Shown here one piece after another: positions 1-7,613 of a stretch of DNA of 64,000 nucleotides (positions within the stretch are counted from its first letter, which is position 1; every line of letters starts with the position of its first letter). The notes under the pieces were generated by a model. It searched no databases. It was not told the origin of the DNA and saw only the letters and a list, made by a program, of their open reading frames with translations. A program made the position numbers and the translations under genes. The DNA is from Chryseosolibacter sp040902445 (GTDB lineage Bacteria; Bacteroidota; Bacteroidia; Cytophagales; Cyclobacteriaceae). The stretch lies in assembly GCA_040902445.1 (NCBI GenBank), contig JBBDXJ010000297.1, positions 8,560 through 72,559 of the forward strand. Direction: 5' to 3'.

Positions 1-457
1 TAATGTCACCTTCTACTTTTTTAACGTCACCTTCGACTATTTTAATCTCATCTTCGATCGCTTTAGCCTCATCTTCATCAGATTTAAACTCAATTTTACC
101 GGGAGCAGGTGTCCCATACCCGTTTGTCCTGATCGAATACTGGAAACCATTGCCATCCGAGATCACCGTAGCTCCGTGAAAGTCATCCCCACCCAAATTG
201 ATTACGAAGGGCATTGCGTTGTCGGAGGGCAACCTGAAAGTAACGCCATAGCCAGGTTGATAGGACGCTTTAACATCCATCCCAAAAAGAGTCTTTTGCT
301 GCCCCATTTCTTGTTTGATGAGTGTGGCCAAAACATTTTCAGCCACTTCAAGATCGCGGTTCATGCGTTCTTCATCTATCAATTGCGCGAAAGTTTCGTG
401 TGACTGAAAGCACAACCCAATGATCGCGATGATCCAAAACTTCATTATCTTTTTCAT
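1..457 (-). CDS. Secreted repeat-tailed protein, third gene of an ECF sigma operon (partial, runs off left edge)
   Basis: Open for 152 codons from an ATG at 455-457 to the window edge, so the C-terminus is missing. The first ~25 residues (MKKIMKFWIIAIIGLCFQS then HETFAQ) form a clear Sec signal peptide. A mixed globular stretch follows. The last visible ~20 codons turn into an acidic/basic short repeat (EDEIKIVEGDVKKVEGDI), visible in DNA as repeats of a TCACCTTC-like word. It lies 46 nt downstream of the anti-sigma gene and on the same strand, so it is probably the output or sensor of that sigma operon. I do not recognise the family. That it is exported is well supported; its function is unknown. 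Confidence 0.7.
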   Translation of the reverse strand, partial: MKKIMKFWIIAIIGLCFQSHETFAQLIDEERMNRDLEVAENVLATLIKQEMGQQKTLFGMDVKASYQPGYGVTFRLPSDNAMPFVINLGGDDFHGATVISDGNGFQYSIRTNGYGTPAPGKIEFKSDEDEAKAIEDEIKIVEGDVKKVEGDI

Positions 458-503
458 AATTTTTTTTCTTTTTATTAAGTACCCTTCAGGGGATTTAGGG
501 GCT

Positions 504-1379
504 CTAGTTTTTCGTTTCGCCTGAGACCGGACTTCCAACCGTGGTAATGATACTGGAAAGGATCTGTTCCGTCTCCTGCTTGAACAAGTCGGTATTTTGC
601 TCCAGACTGTTCATGCGTGTTTGTACAAGCCGCAGGTCATCGTTGCGCTGTTGCTGCAGGTATTTTGCAAAATCGACCAGCAGGTTTTCAATATACTTCT
701 TTTGTTCTGTGGAGGTAAGCTGAAAATAATCCTTTACCTGTTCCATATTCTCCGTTCGGATACCATCTACAAACAGTCTGATCTGTTCTTGTGATGCGGT
801 GGAAGCTTCCCTGACAAGCTGATTGATCTTTCCGGAACTAAGCGCCAGGTTGCTCCGGATCGAAGCATTCAGTTTGTTTTGAGTTTCCTCCAGGCTCGCC
901 TGCACCACAGTATTATTTCTGTCCAGGGAAGTATTGATCATCTGCTGTACCTGTTCCGGCGAAAGGGGAGTTACTGCCGGGGCTTCCTGTATGGGGTTGT
1001 CGGGTGGATTATCACCAAAAGTCAACCTGAATTCATGATCTGAAACTATTATTTGAGTTCCGGTGAGATTTCCCACGAGAATGATCAGGAGCAGAGAGGC
1101 TGCCACCGTTGTGATGATCTTAAAATAGGGAGAGTTCCGGAGCAAGCGGAGGGCACCAGAACCGCCGGCCGGATAGTTGTTGGCGAAAAAGATCGGTGGA
1201 ACAATAACTTCCTTGTCCTGGGCGCTGGACAACATTCTGCGCAGGTTCTGATATTTTTCCAGCTCCTGACGCGCTTCCGCGTGCTGCAGAATGTACTGAT
1301 CGAATTTGCGCTTTTCCGCATCGTCCAGCTCCCCGTAAAGGTAAGCCATCCAGTCTTTTTCATCCGGTTTATAGCTCAT
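504..1379 (-). CDS. Membrane anti-sigma factor-like protein
   Basis: The protein has 291 residues: a ~85-residue cytoplasmic N-terminus opening with MSYKPDEKDWMAYLYGELDD, a single membrane span at about residues 86-106, and a long charged, partly coiled-coil periplasmic C-terminus. The N-terminal 'YLYGELDDAEKRKFDQYI' pattern is typical of the sigma-binding helices of anti-sigma factors, although the zinc HxxxCxxC motif is absent. Its start overlaps the end of the upstream ECF sigma gene by 11 bp, indicating translational coupling, and a secreted protein gene follows. The role, holding the sigma factor at the membrane until an envelope signal arrives, is inferred from topology and context. Confidence 0.75.
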   Translation of the reverse strand: MSYKPDEKDWMAYLYGELDDAEKRKFDQYILQHAEARQELEKYQNLRRMLSSAQDKEVIVPPIFFANNYPAGGSGALRLLRNSPYFKIITTVAASLLLIILVGNLTGTQIIVSDHEFRLTFGDNPPDNPIQEAPAVTPLSPEQVQQMINTSLDRNNTVVQASLEETQNKLNASIRSNLALSSGKINQLVREASTASQEQIRLFVDGIRTENMEQVKDYFQLTSTEQKKYIENLLVDFAKYLQQQRNDDLRLVQTRMNSLEQNTDLFKQETEQILSSIITTVGSPVSGETKN

Positions 1380-2007
1380 AGCCTATGGTATTTTTATTGA
1401 TATTTTTTTTCTCTAAAATTTTTTTCAATCCCTCAAGACCATAATACATTCTTGACTTCACTGTATTCTCCGAAATATTAAGGATCTCAGCGATCTCGCG
1501 GAACTTCAATCCTTCATATTCCTTCATAATTACAATCTCACGCTGTTCATCATTCAGTTCCAGTAGTGCTTTTTGAAGGATATCCGAAAGTTCGACCTGC
1601 TGCAGCTGGCGCTCAGGATTATCATACCGCTGTCCTGATGATTCCCATTGCGGTGAGTCCTCTGCATCCCTGTTCCAGACCAGGTCAAAAGGGAGCGAAC
1701 GGCTGCCTTTTTTCTTCCTGACCTCTTCCCTGCAATAATTGACCGCGATCTTATACAACCAGGGCTTGAACCTGGCGATATCCTGCAAACTCTCGAGGTT
1801 TTTGCACATGGATATAAAAGTCTTTTGTGAAACCTCCATTGCCATGTCGTGATCCAGGAAGAACTTGTATCCAAAATTGTAGATACGCTTGTACCACAAC
1901 TGTACAAGTTTCCCCTGGGCAGCCTGGTCCCCTGTTTTTGCCCTGACAATGAGGGTATCCGAATGCATCATGGCTATGTCCAGTAGATTTTCTGCATGCA
2001 TAATCAC
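1369..2007 (-). CDS. RNA polymerase sigma factor, ECF (sigma-70) family
   Basis: The length of 212 residues is normal for ECF sigma factors. Region 2 spans about residues 40-105, with the core-binding and -10 recognition helix around 'EVSQKTFISMCKNLESLQ' and 'FKPWLYKIAVNYCREEV'. Region 4 spans about 145-200 and contains the helix-turn-helix 'FREIAEILNISENTVKSRM'. In-frame alternative starts exist at Met3, Met13 and Met14; the longest is given. It is the first gene of an operon with a membrane anti-sigma and a secreted protein. It probably directs its own operon plus other envelope genes, which is the usual pattern for sigma/anti-sigma pairs (inference). Confidence 0.9.
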   Translation of the reverse strand: MIMHAENLLDIAMMHSDTLIVRAKTGDQAAQGKLVQLWYKRIYNFGYKFFLDHDMAMEVSQKTFISMCKNLESLQDIARFKPWLYKIAVNYCREEVRKKKGSRSLPFDLVWNRDAEDSPQWESSGQRYDNPERQLQQVELSDILQKALLELNDEQREIVIMKEYEGLKFREIAEILNISENTVKSRMYYGLEGLKKILEKKNINKNTIGYEL

Positions 2008-2202
2008 TGTTTTGGCTATCCTCGCCCTAAAAATACCGGTTCCGGTCCGTTTTCCCTATAATGATGGACATGGTCGCCCAAAAGTTTTAAATCAGTAACT
2101 TTATTTTTACCTGGTTTGCCCGGTATTGTCCCTTACCGCAGTCAGAGAGCTTTGGGGGTTTTTGGTTCGGGATAATTTTTTAAGACGGTAAGATCGAACG
2201 GT

Positions 2203-2210
2203 TATCTTTG
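2203..2210 (+). promoter_or_regulatory. Bacteroidota -7 element upstream of the methyltransferase gene
   Basis: TATCTTTG matches the Bacteroidota -7 consensus TAnnTTTG exactly and ends 6 nt before the ATG at 2217, which would give a nearly leaderless transcript. The -33 side is only a T-run around 2176-2181. This favours ATG 2217 over the upstream in-frame TTG at 2208. Confidence 0.5.
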
Positions 2211-2216
2211 CCGTGT

Positions 2217-2987
2217 ATGAAAAGGCTCATTTCCTTTCTTATTCGCTTTGTCCCCAGGAAATACCTTCAAAGGATCAGCGGCCCGGGATTAAAAATTGCG
2301 GGCCTTTTCCTCATTGGAAAGAAGGTGATCTGCCCCATTTGCTCGAAAGGTTTCCGGAAGTTTCTTCCGTATGGTCGAATCAATCCGCGGCCCAATGCAT
2401 TGTGCCCCAGCTGCCTTTCTCTGGAGCGGCACCGACTGATCTGGTTGTACTTAAGAGAGCGCACTGCATTCTTCCAGGGGAAAAAACCGGTTCTTCATAT
2501 TGCGCCCGAGGGCTGTTTTATTCGGCGCTTTGAAGATATTCACCAGGAGCAATACATCACCGCCGATATCGAGTCGCCTCTGGCGAAAGTAAGAATGGAC
2601 ATCCACAAGATGCCCTTCAAGGATAATACCTTTGAAGCAATACTTTGCAATCATGTGCTGGAGCACGTCGCCGACGACATTGTCGCGATGAAGGAAATTT
2701 CCCGCGTCTTGAAGCCAGGTGGGTTTGCAATTCTTCAGGTTCCTTTTTTTCATCCGGTTCCTGAAAAAACCATCTCCGACCCTGCCATTACAGATCGAAA
2801 GTTGCGCGAAAAAATGTACGGTCAGCATGACCATGTCCGCAAATATGGCAAAGACTATTCACAACGAATTGAACAGGCGGGGTTGAAAGCTGTCGAAGAG
2901 GATTTTGTCAATACCCTACCCGAAGAACAACGAAAACGATACGGGTTGGTTAAGGGAGAAATTATTTACAAAGCGATCAAACCGTAG
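2217..2987 (+). CDS. SAM-dependent methyltransferase with N-terminal zinc-binding Cys pairs
   Basis: The protein has 256 residues. After a basic N-terminal stretch there are two Cys pairs (CPIC and CPSC, about 30 residues apart) likely to bind a structural zinc. A class I Rossmann methyltransferase of the Methyltransf_11 type follows: 'DNTFEAILCNHVLEHV' is the motif after strand beta4 and 'EISRVLKPGGFAILQVPF' is the conserved later motif. Similar zinc-plus-methyltransferase proteins sit in surface-glycan or natural-product loci, but nothing here identifies the substrate. It is monocistronic, with a -7 element 6 nt upstream and a hairpin directly after the stop. The ATG was chosen over the upstream TTG because of that promoter. 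Confidence 0.75.
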   Translation: MKRLISFLIRFVPRKYLQRISGPGLKIAGLFLIGKKVICPICSKGFRKFLPYGRINPRPNALCPSCLSLERHRLIWLYLRERTAFFQGKKPVLHIAPEGCFIRRFEDIHQEQYITADIESPLAKVRMDIHKMPFKDNTFEAILCNHVLEHVADDIVAMKEISRVLKPGGFAILQVPFFHPVPEKTISDPAITDRKLREKMYGQHDHVRKYGKDYSQRIEQAGLKAVEEDFVNTLPEEQRKRYGLVKGEIIYKAIKP

Positions 2988-3047
2988 GGGGACGGTTCAC
3001 GCGTCCCCTGGTTTAAAGTAGAGGGGGACGGGTAAACCGTCCCCCTA
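2986..3047. terminator. Two tandem GC-rich hairpins between convergent genes
   Basis: Hairpin 1 pairs GGGGACG (2988-2994) with CGTCCCC (3002-3008). Hairpin 2 pairs AGGGGGACGG (3022-3031) with CCGTCCCCCT (3037-3046), 10 bp without mismatch. The second directly abuts the stop of the minus-strand gene at 3052. They probably terminate both convergent genes. The two hairpins share the word GGGGGACGG and so look like copies of one repeat. Confidence 0.65.
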
Positions 3048-3051
3048 CGAA

Positions 3052-3936
3052 TTATTTTTTTCGGATAAGGATATCGCCATTATAATTCTTCATGGTGAAT
3101 TCAGGACCTCCCCCGTTTACCTCGGCGCGCTTCCAATCATCTATCACAATTTTTGTGACTCCGCCTTTTGTGTCCTTCATTTGAACAGGGCCGCTGCTGG
3201 TGAGATTCACCTCGAAGCCCGTAAAGATCTCACCCTGTTCAGTCTTCATTTTCATAGTTGCTTTCAGGGTTGGTGGAAACGTCAGATCTATATCCCCATT
3301 ATATGTTGAATAAGACATGGGTGTTCCATCCGTTACTTTATCAAAAGTTGCCTTGATCTCTCCATTATAAGTGGACGCTACCACTGAACCTGAAATGTTT
3401 AATGCTGTGATCTCCCCGTTGTAATTCGACAAGGCCAGTTCACCCTGCACATTGGTCACCATGAGGTCACCTCCGTTATAGGTGTGAAGGTTCAGGTCCA
3501 TTCCGGAGGGAATTTCAATTTCAAGATTGATCCTGTGATGCCATGAATTCGATTTTACCGTCACATCATTGTTAGTTTCCGTTACCTCCAGGTCCATACC
3601 CCCGCCGCCTATGCGTTTTAGTCCGTCTCTTGAGTTGGATGAATTCTTCTCATTTTGCTTGTTTTGATTCCCTTGCTTGTTTTGATTCCCTTTTTTCTGA
3701 TCATCATCGTCTTCATCCTCCGCGGAAGCGTATCTAACCAGCACATCTTTACGCGCGGTGCCCTTCACGGTAATTGATCCGTAATTCAGATGAGCTTTTA
3801 GTTTTCCGCGTTTCGCCGGATCGCTTAATGGAACAGTAAATTCATTGTTGGATTGTGCCTGCGAAATGGAAGTTGATATTAGGACCAGCCCGAAGATGAT
3901 CAGTATAAGACTAATAATTAAGAATTTCTTGTTCAT
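3052..3936 (-). CDS. Secreted DUF4097-like beta-repeat protein
   Basis: The protein has 294 residues with a signal peptide (MNKKFLIISLILIIFGLVLI, then ending SQAQ). The C-terminal half is a series of short strands carrying the repeated motif YNG-(D/E)-I: YNGGDLMV, YNGEITAL, YNGEIKAT, YNGDIDLT and YNGDILIR. This is the pattern of DUF4097-type beta-helical proteins. Residues ~75-105 are a hydrophilic linker rich in Q, N and K, containing a perfect tandem duplication of the hexapeptide GNQNKQ. It is the last gene of the ECF sigma operon, 23 nt after its paralogue. Likely periplasmic or cell-surface; biochemical role unknown. Confidence 0.75.
   Translation of the reverse strand: MNKKFLIISLILIIFGLVLISTSISQAQSNNEFTVPLSDPAKRGKLKAHLNYGSITVKGTARKDVLVRYASAEDEDDDDQKKGNQNKQGNQNKQNEKNSSNSRDGLKRIGGGGMDLEVTETNNDVTVKSNSWHHRINLEIEIPSGMDLNLHTYNGGDLMVTNVQGELALSNYNGEITALNISGSVVASTYNGEIKATFDKVTDGTPMSYSTYNGDIDLTFPPTLKATMKMKTEQGEIFTGFEVNLTSSGPVQMKDTKGGVTKIVIDDWKRAEVNGGGPEFTMKNYNGDILIRKK
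3655..3690 (-). repeat. Perfect 18-bp tandem duplication inside a gene
   Basis: Two identical 18-bp units (3655-3672 and 3673-3690) keep the reading frame and encode GNQNKQ twice in the linker of the secreted DUF4097-like protein. The units have not diverged, which suggests a recent duplication or slippage site. Confidence 0.85.
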
Positions 3937-3959
3937 GATATTTTTCGTTGAATTGGACT

Positions 3960-4850
3960 TTAGTTAGTTTTTTCTTTCACGTAAACGTTGCCATTAAAAG
4001 TTTCAAAATCGAGCATGGCCCCTCCTCTTCCTATCTGATATCGATTACCATTAATCTTGTATTTGATTCCGTCACCCTTGGTTGCTTTCTCAACTTTGAC
4101 AGGAAGTGTTTCCAAAGAATTGAGATTGGTGTAAAAGCTCCCGTTAAAACTTTCAAAGCTCATATTGGCTGAGAGGCCGGGTTGGAATAAAGCATTGATG
4201 TCGCCGTTCAGCGTATAAAACCGGCAATCTCTTCCAGGGTTTTGCGCATATTCAATATCCACATCGCCGTTGATGGTGTGGGCATCAGCTTCACTTTTGA
4301 GATTTGTCAACCGGATGCTGCCGTTAATGTTTCCCGCTTTGACAATACCATTTATATTTTCAACCGTCACGTCTCCGTCGTTGATGGTGCTGACGAGGAG
4401 ATGAAGAGAGGCCGGGACTTTGAGGGTAAAATCCATTTTGTAGTCATAGTCGATATGACAATTATTTTGCCACTCGGAATGATAACCCCAGCCCTTGTCA
4501 TGCCTGTTGGATTGACCTGAGCGATTACTTCTTTTCCGGAATTGATTGCAGCCATCGCTGACATAAACAATAATCGTGTCGGCCCGGTCGATAATCCCTA
4601 ACTGAACTTCCTGCTTGCCCTTTTCCAGCCGCGCATCCGTTTTTGCATAAATAGACCTTTTTACTTCCAACAGGATCTTTTGCCCTTCGTACCCGACAAC
4701 CTTTACATTTCCAAAAATGTTCGAGATCATCAGCGCATTATCAGGTGATTTTTTTTCGAAAGTAAGTTCCTTTGAAATCGTTTCGGAAAAATTCTGGGCA
4801 TAGGTTGCTGGTCCCAGCACAAGGACCAACAATAATATTTTTGCTTGCAT
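3960..4850 (-). CDS. Secreted DUF4097-like beta-repeat protein (paralogue of downstream gene)
   Basis: The protein has 296 residues with a signal peptide (MQAKILLLVLVLGPATYAQ). The body has short strands with recurring x-NG-x motifs (INGDVDIEY, LNGDINALF, FNGSFYTNL, FNGNVYVKE), matching the YNG repeats of its downstream neighbour and the DUF4097 family. It starts 6 nt after the HEAT-repeat gene, and the next paralogue follows after 23 nt, so the pair is a tandem duplication that has since diverged. Position behind an ECF sigma factor suggests it is made in response to an envelope signal. Molecular function unknown. Confidence 0.75.
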   Translation of the reverse strand: MQAKILLLVLVLGPATYAQNFSETISKELTFEKKSPDNALMISNIFGNVKVVGYEGQKILLEVKRSIYAKTDARLEKGKQEVQLGIIDRADTIIVYVSDGCNQFRKRSNRSGQSNRHDKGWGYHSEWQNNCHIDYDYKMDFTLKVPASLHLLVSTINDGDVTVENINGIVKAGNINGSIRLTNLKSEADAHTINGDVDIEYAQNPGRDCRFYTLNGDINALFQPGLSANMSFESFNGSFYTNLNSLETLPVKVEKATKGDGIKYKINGNRYQIGRGGAMLDFETFNGNVYVKEKTN

Positions 4851-4856
4851 AGTTTC

Positions 4857-5645
4857 TTAAATTAAGACCTCCATATTTTCTTTAATTCTCTTTTTCACAT
4901 CGGCGGGCGTGTTGTCCGACTCGACAATTTTTTCAAACTCCTTCACTGCCGATCGTTCTTGTAAAGCCGCCATCAGCTCTGCGAGGGATATCTGTACCAG
5001 AGGTGATTCTTGCTTGCTGATAGAGCGGATAAGGGCTGCCCTTACACTGCTGTCTCGGGAGTAGGGCTTTAAAGCATCGAGGGCAGCGAGTCTTACGTTT
5101 ACATTCTCATCCTGATTCAGTGTCTGTATAAGGGCATTGGTGACTTTCATGCTGGCCTCGTTCATTTCCTGCGTGAGGTTTACCGCTTTTAGCCTGTCCG
5201 TTGCGGATCCTTTCTCCAATAGTGAGAGCATCATCATTTCCTGGAGGTCAGAAACCTGCTGGCTTAAGACTTCGATCTGTTGGCTCCCCGGATTGTTTGA
5301 AGGGGGCCGTAAAAGATAGCCTGCCACAAGACCGAGAATTAATGTCAGGGATGCCATCGCCAGTTTTGGCGCAAATTCGGGCCACGAAAAGAACAATTTC
5401 CACGAAGAAGATTCCTTCTTCCTGTTCTCGGAAGAAAGCAACTGATAAAAGCGTTGATCCAGGCTTGCGCCAGGCGATGGCGTTTCCATTTTCAGAATTT
5501 GCTGATCCAAAAAATGCAAGCCCTCAATGTCTTCAATGCTCACCAAACCGGCTTCCAGTAACTTTTCTATTTCCTTCCGGTATGCCTCGGTGGATTCGCC
5601 GGAACTAAACCGGGCGAGCAATCGCTGAATGTCTTGCTTTTCCAT
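4857..5645 (-). CDS. Single-span membrane protein with C-terminal HEAT repeats, probable sigma regulator
   Basis: The protein has 262 residues. The ~90-residue N-terminus resembles the cytoplasmic arm of an anti-sigma factor ('LLARFSSGESTEAYRKEIEKLL'). A membrane span lies at about 97-113 (LAMASLTLILGLVAGYLL). Helical HEAT-type repeats follow ('VNVRLAALDALKPYSRDSSV', 'SPLVQISLAELMAALQE') and would lie outside the inner membrane. It sits 2 nt after the ECF sigma gene and 6 nt before the first DUF4097-like gene. The likely role is anti-sigma or signal transducer with the HEAT domain as a protein-binding sensor; this is inferred from topology and context. Confidence 0.7.
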   Translation of the reverse strand: MEKQDIQRLLARFSSGESTEAYRKEIEKLLEAGLVSIEDIEGLHFLDQQILKMETPSPGASLDQRFYQLLSSENRKKESSSWKLFFSWPEFAPKLAMASLTLILGLVAGYLLRPPSNNPGSQQIEVLSQQVSDLQEMMMLSLLEKGSATDRLKAVNLTQEMNEASMKVTNALIQTLNQDENVNVRLAALDALKPYSRDSSVRAALIRSISKQESPLVQISLAELMAALQERSAVKEFEKIVESDNTPADVKKRIKENMEVLI

Positions 5646-5647
5646 TG

Positions 5648-6223
5648 TTATGAATGCTTTTCTAATTTTCTGTACACTTCTTTTAATTCCTGCAGGGCCC
5701 GAAAAACTTTTACTTTCACCGCGCCTTCGGTGCAGCCCAGGATCTCGCCTATCTCGCGGTATTTTTTATCGTGATACTTGCTCAGAAGCAGAATTTCACG
5801 TTTATCTTCCGGCAGTCTGTCCATGGCCATGGAGAGCATCTGTAATTCTTCATCCTGCTGGAATTCTGTTTGCCGATTTTCGTCGTTGCTAAGCCGGTCC
5901 TGCCATTGTTCGAGATCGTCCCTGCCCTTCCATTTTATTTTCCGGCAATGATCATGGCTCACATTCCGCGCAATATGAAACATCCATGTCCTGAACTCGC
6001 CTTCTCCGCGGAAGAGATAGCGGTACTTCAGTATCCGGAGAAAAACATTTTGCACCAGGTCCTCGCTTAAAGCAACATCCTTATTAAGTCCGTAAAAAAA
6101 GCCAAACAATGGTTTTTTATAACGCTCGAATAATAGCCCAAGCTTGTCAAGATCGCCATCTTTAACCTTGATCATCAAGGCATTATCTCCAAGTGAATTC
6201 AAACCGGATGCAAAAGTTTTCAA
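5648..6223 (-). CDS. RNA polymerase sigma factor, ECF family
   Basis: The protein has 191 residues. Region 2 is around residues 25-95 ('SEDLVQNVFLRILKYRYLF', 'FRTWMFHIARNVSHDHCRKI') and region 4 around 125-185 ('LPEDKREILLLSKYHDKKYR', 'EIGEILGCTEGAVKVKVFRA'). It heads a four-gene operon with a HEAT-repeat membrane protein and two secreted DUF4097-like proteins. A minus-strand -7 element at 6255-6262 puts the transcript start about 25 nt before the ATG at 6223, which supports the longest start over the internal Met17. Confidence 0.9.
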   Translation of the reverse strand: MKTFASGLNSLGDNALMIKVKDGDLDKLGLLFERYKKPLFGFFYGLNKDVALSEDLVQNVFLRILKYRYLFRGEGEFRTWMFHIARNVSHDHCRKIKWKGRDDLEQWQDRLSNDENRQTEFQQDEELQMLSMAMDRLPEDKREILLLSKYHDKKYREIGEILGCTEGAVKVKVFRALQELKEVYRKLEKHS

Positions 6224-6254
6224 GAAGGGAAACTATGGGTTTCATCAAAGGTTA

Positions 6255-6262
6255 CAAAGATA
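6255..6262 (-). promoter_or_regulatory. Bacteroidota -7 element for the ECF sigma / HEAT / DUF4097 operon
   Basis: On the minus strand this reads TATCTTTG, an exact match to TAnnTTTG, ~32 nt upstream of the sigma start codon. A T-rich GTTT lies ~15-18 nt further upstream as a weak -33 element. The site lies at the edge of the glycosidase relic on the other strand. Confidence 0.45.
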
Positions 6263-6289
6263 TTGGTTGATTTCTTAAACTTGGGGAGA

Positions 6290-6457
6290 AGGTGCGGGCG
6301 CGATCCGGCGGATGACTATCGGGGCTGGCCTTTTGACCAGCGGTTTTACCTCATCCTGAATATCGCCGTAGGAGGAAACTGGGGTGGCGCCGAAGGGGTT
6401 GATCCCGATATCTGGCCTCAGAGAATGGAAGTTGACTATGTACGTGTGTATCAGTGA
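6290..6457 (+). pseudogene. C-terminal relic of a GH16 (laminarinase-type) glycoside hydrolase
   Basis: About 55 codons read 'DDYRGWPFDQRFYLILNIAV', then GGNWGG, then 'IWPQRMEVDYVRVYQ' and a stop. This is the ending of GH16 beta-glucanases, where a final strand closing in VDYVRVYQ is typical. The catalytic ExDxxE region and everything N-terminal are missing, and no usable start codon or ribosome site is present; the frame opens only at a TTG. The relic ends where intergenic repeat DNA begins. I read it as the remnant of a deleted secreted glucanase, not a functional peptide. Confidence 0.75.
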
Positions 6458-6458
6458 G

Positions 6459-6690
6459 TTGGTGAGTAGTGAATGGTGAATTGTGAATGGGTTATCCCAC
6501 TCATGGTTTTTCATCAATCCCTAAAATTTTCAGTTGGGGATAGTCAATAACAAGGATCCAAAATAAGATGGCGCACACGCCATTCACAATTCACATTAAA
6601 GGCTCCTAACCTTTCCTGTTGAGAAAAGTCAACAACCAGGCCCCTAACAAGAGACGCACGGGCCCATTCACCATTCACCTAAAGGCTTCC
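6459..6690. repeat. Intergenic repeats including a degenerate ~80-bp direct duplication
   Basis: Right after the GH16 relic stop is a low-complexity run of GTGAATGGTGAATTGTGAATG type. Two related ~80-bp units follow, about 6520-6603 and 6606-6690. Both run from CTAAxxTTTxC through AGTCAAxAAC and CGCACxxGxCCATTCACxATTCACxxTAAAGGC. The second unit contributes the stop codon region of the minus-strand gene ending at 6679. Confidence 0.7.
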
Positions 6691-7281
6691 CAGTTCCTGG
6701 AGTTTGTTTCTTTCGTTCTGAAGTTCGCGCGACAATTTCGTTTGCTTGTCCATCGCGCGTCGCTTATAATCTTCATATTCCGCGCTGATTGAATTCATCA
6801 GCTCGATCTTCTCCGCAAGATTTTTCCGCATCATTTTCAAGGTGTAATAGATTACCGCGATTACCAGACCAAGGAGAATGAGTATAACGCCTATCAGACC
6901 GGCAAAGAAGCCCTTGTCAAAGTCGATTCCAAGCACGGAAATGTGCGTACTGGCATACATGACATCCTGCATGCTTTCTTCCTTTCCTTTTAAAGCTGCT
7001 TTATTCTGATCCAGTTCCTTATTTAAATTGCTTATTTCAGCGTGTGCCTGGCGGATGGAAGATTGTTTCTGATTCAGGGAGTCCTGAATTATCCGCCACA
7101 TCCCATCAAGGATATTCTCCTTGATAACTTTGTATTCCTGATAATTTTGCGATTTGTTTTTCATAACCAGGTAGCGTTCGCGCAGCGTCTGGTTATCTCT
7201 TTCCAATGCATCGCTAGCGGTTTGTGCAGAGACACCAACAACGGCCAACACGCAAATCAACAAAATAGTGGTACGCTTCAT
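6679..7281 (-). CDS. Exported coiled-coil protein with one internal membrane span
   Basis: The protein has 200 residues with an N-terminal signal peptide (MKRTTILLICVLAVVGVSAQ). A first helical, coiled-coil segment rich in K, E, Q and N occupies residues ~25-105. A strong membrane span follows at about 128-150 (GLIGVILILLGLVIAVIYYT), then a second basic coiled coil to the end ('LSRELQNERNKLQELGSL'). With the signal peptide cleaved, the first coil would be periplasmic and the second cytoplasmic. It appears monocistronic. No family recognised; a structural or scaffold role is only a guess from the architecture. Confidence 0.65.
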   Translation of the reverse strand: MKRTTILLICVLAVVGVSAQTASDALERDNQTLRERYLVMKNKSQNYQEYKVIKENILDGMWRIIQDSLNQKQSSIRQAHAEISNLNKELDQNKAALKGKEESMQDVMYASTHISVLGIDFDKGFFAGLIGVILILLGLVIAVIYYTLKMMRKNLAEKIELMNSISAEYEDYKRRAMDKQTKLSRELQNERNKLQELGSL

Positions 7282-7613
7282 AAGAATTTTGAAAATAAGG
7301 TTTATTAAGCCTGCAAATTAAACGCAATCAATTTTCGTAACCAAGAGAAAACGAATTAGTGTTCGATTTAGTCGGTACTTTGAGAAAATGGCCGATAAAA
7401 CACGGTTCACGGTTTTTAGCGGCTGTCCGATGACACAGGAATTAACAAAATTTAAGAAAATATGTTAAACGCCCGCCGGGATCACCGGTATTGCCGGTAC
7501 CAATTTTGTTCGACATTCGGTGATATGACAAAGGAGCCTCCTTTTCGTCAGGTCTTTTTCTTAAAGATCAATTCGCCATTTTGCACCTGCAAGATACGGC
7601 TGAACAGTTTTGA
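7282..7613. other. Intergenic region without a recognisable gene
   Basis: This 332-bp AT-rich gap lies between two minus-strand genes. I see only a small palindrome (AAAGGAG-C-CTCCTTT near 7531-7545), a GCCCGCCGGG patch near 7470 related to GC-rich palindromes elsewhere in the window, and short open frames at the right end that I could not assign. Confidence 0.5.

Noticed and set aside
7548..7613. Possible protein tail downstream of the F420-type oxidoreductase gene (two overlapping frames, ending ...NGELIFKKKT and ...AGAKWRIDL)
   Set aside because: Both frames are open and protein-like over ~20 codons, so neither can be preferred; too short to claim a relic.
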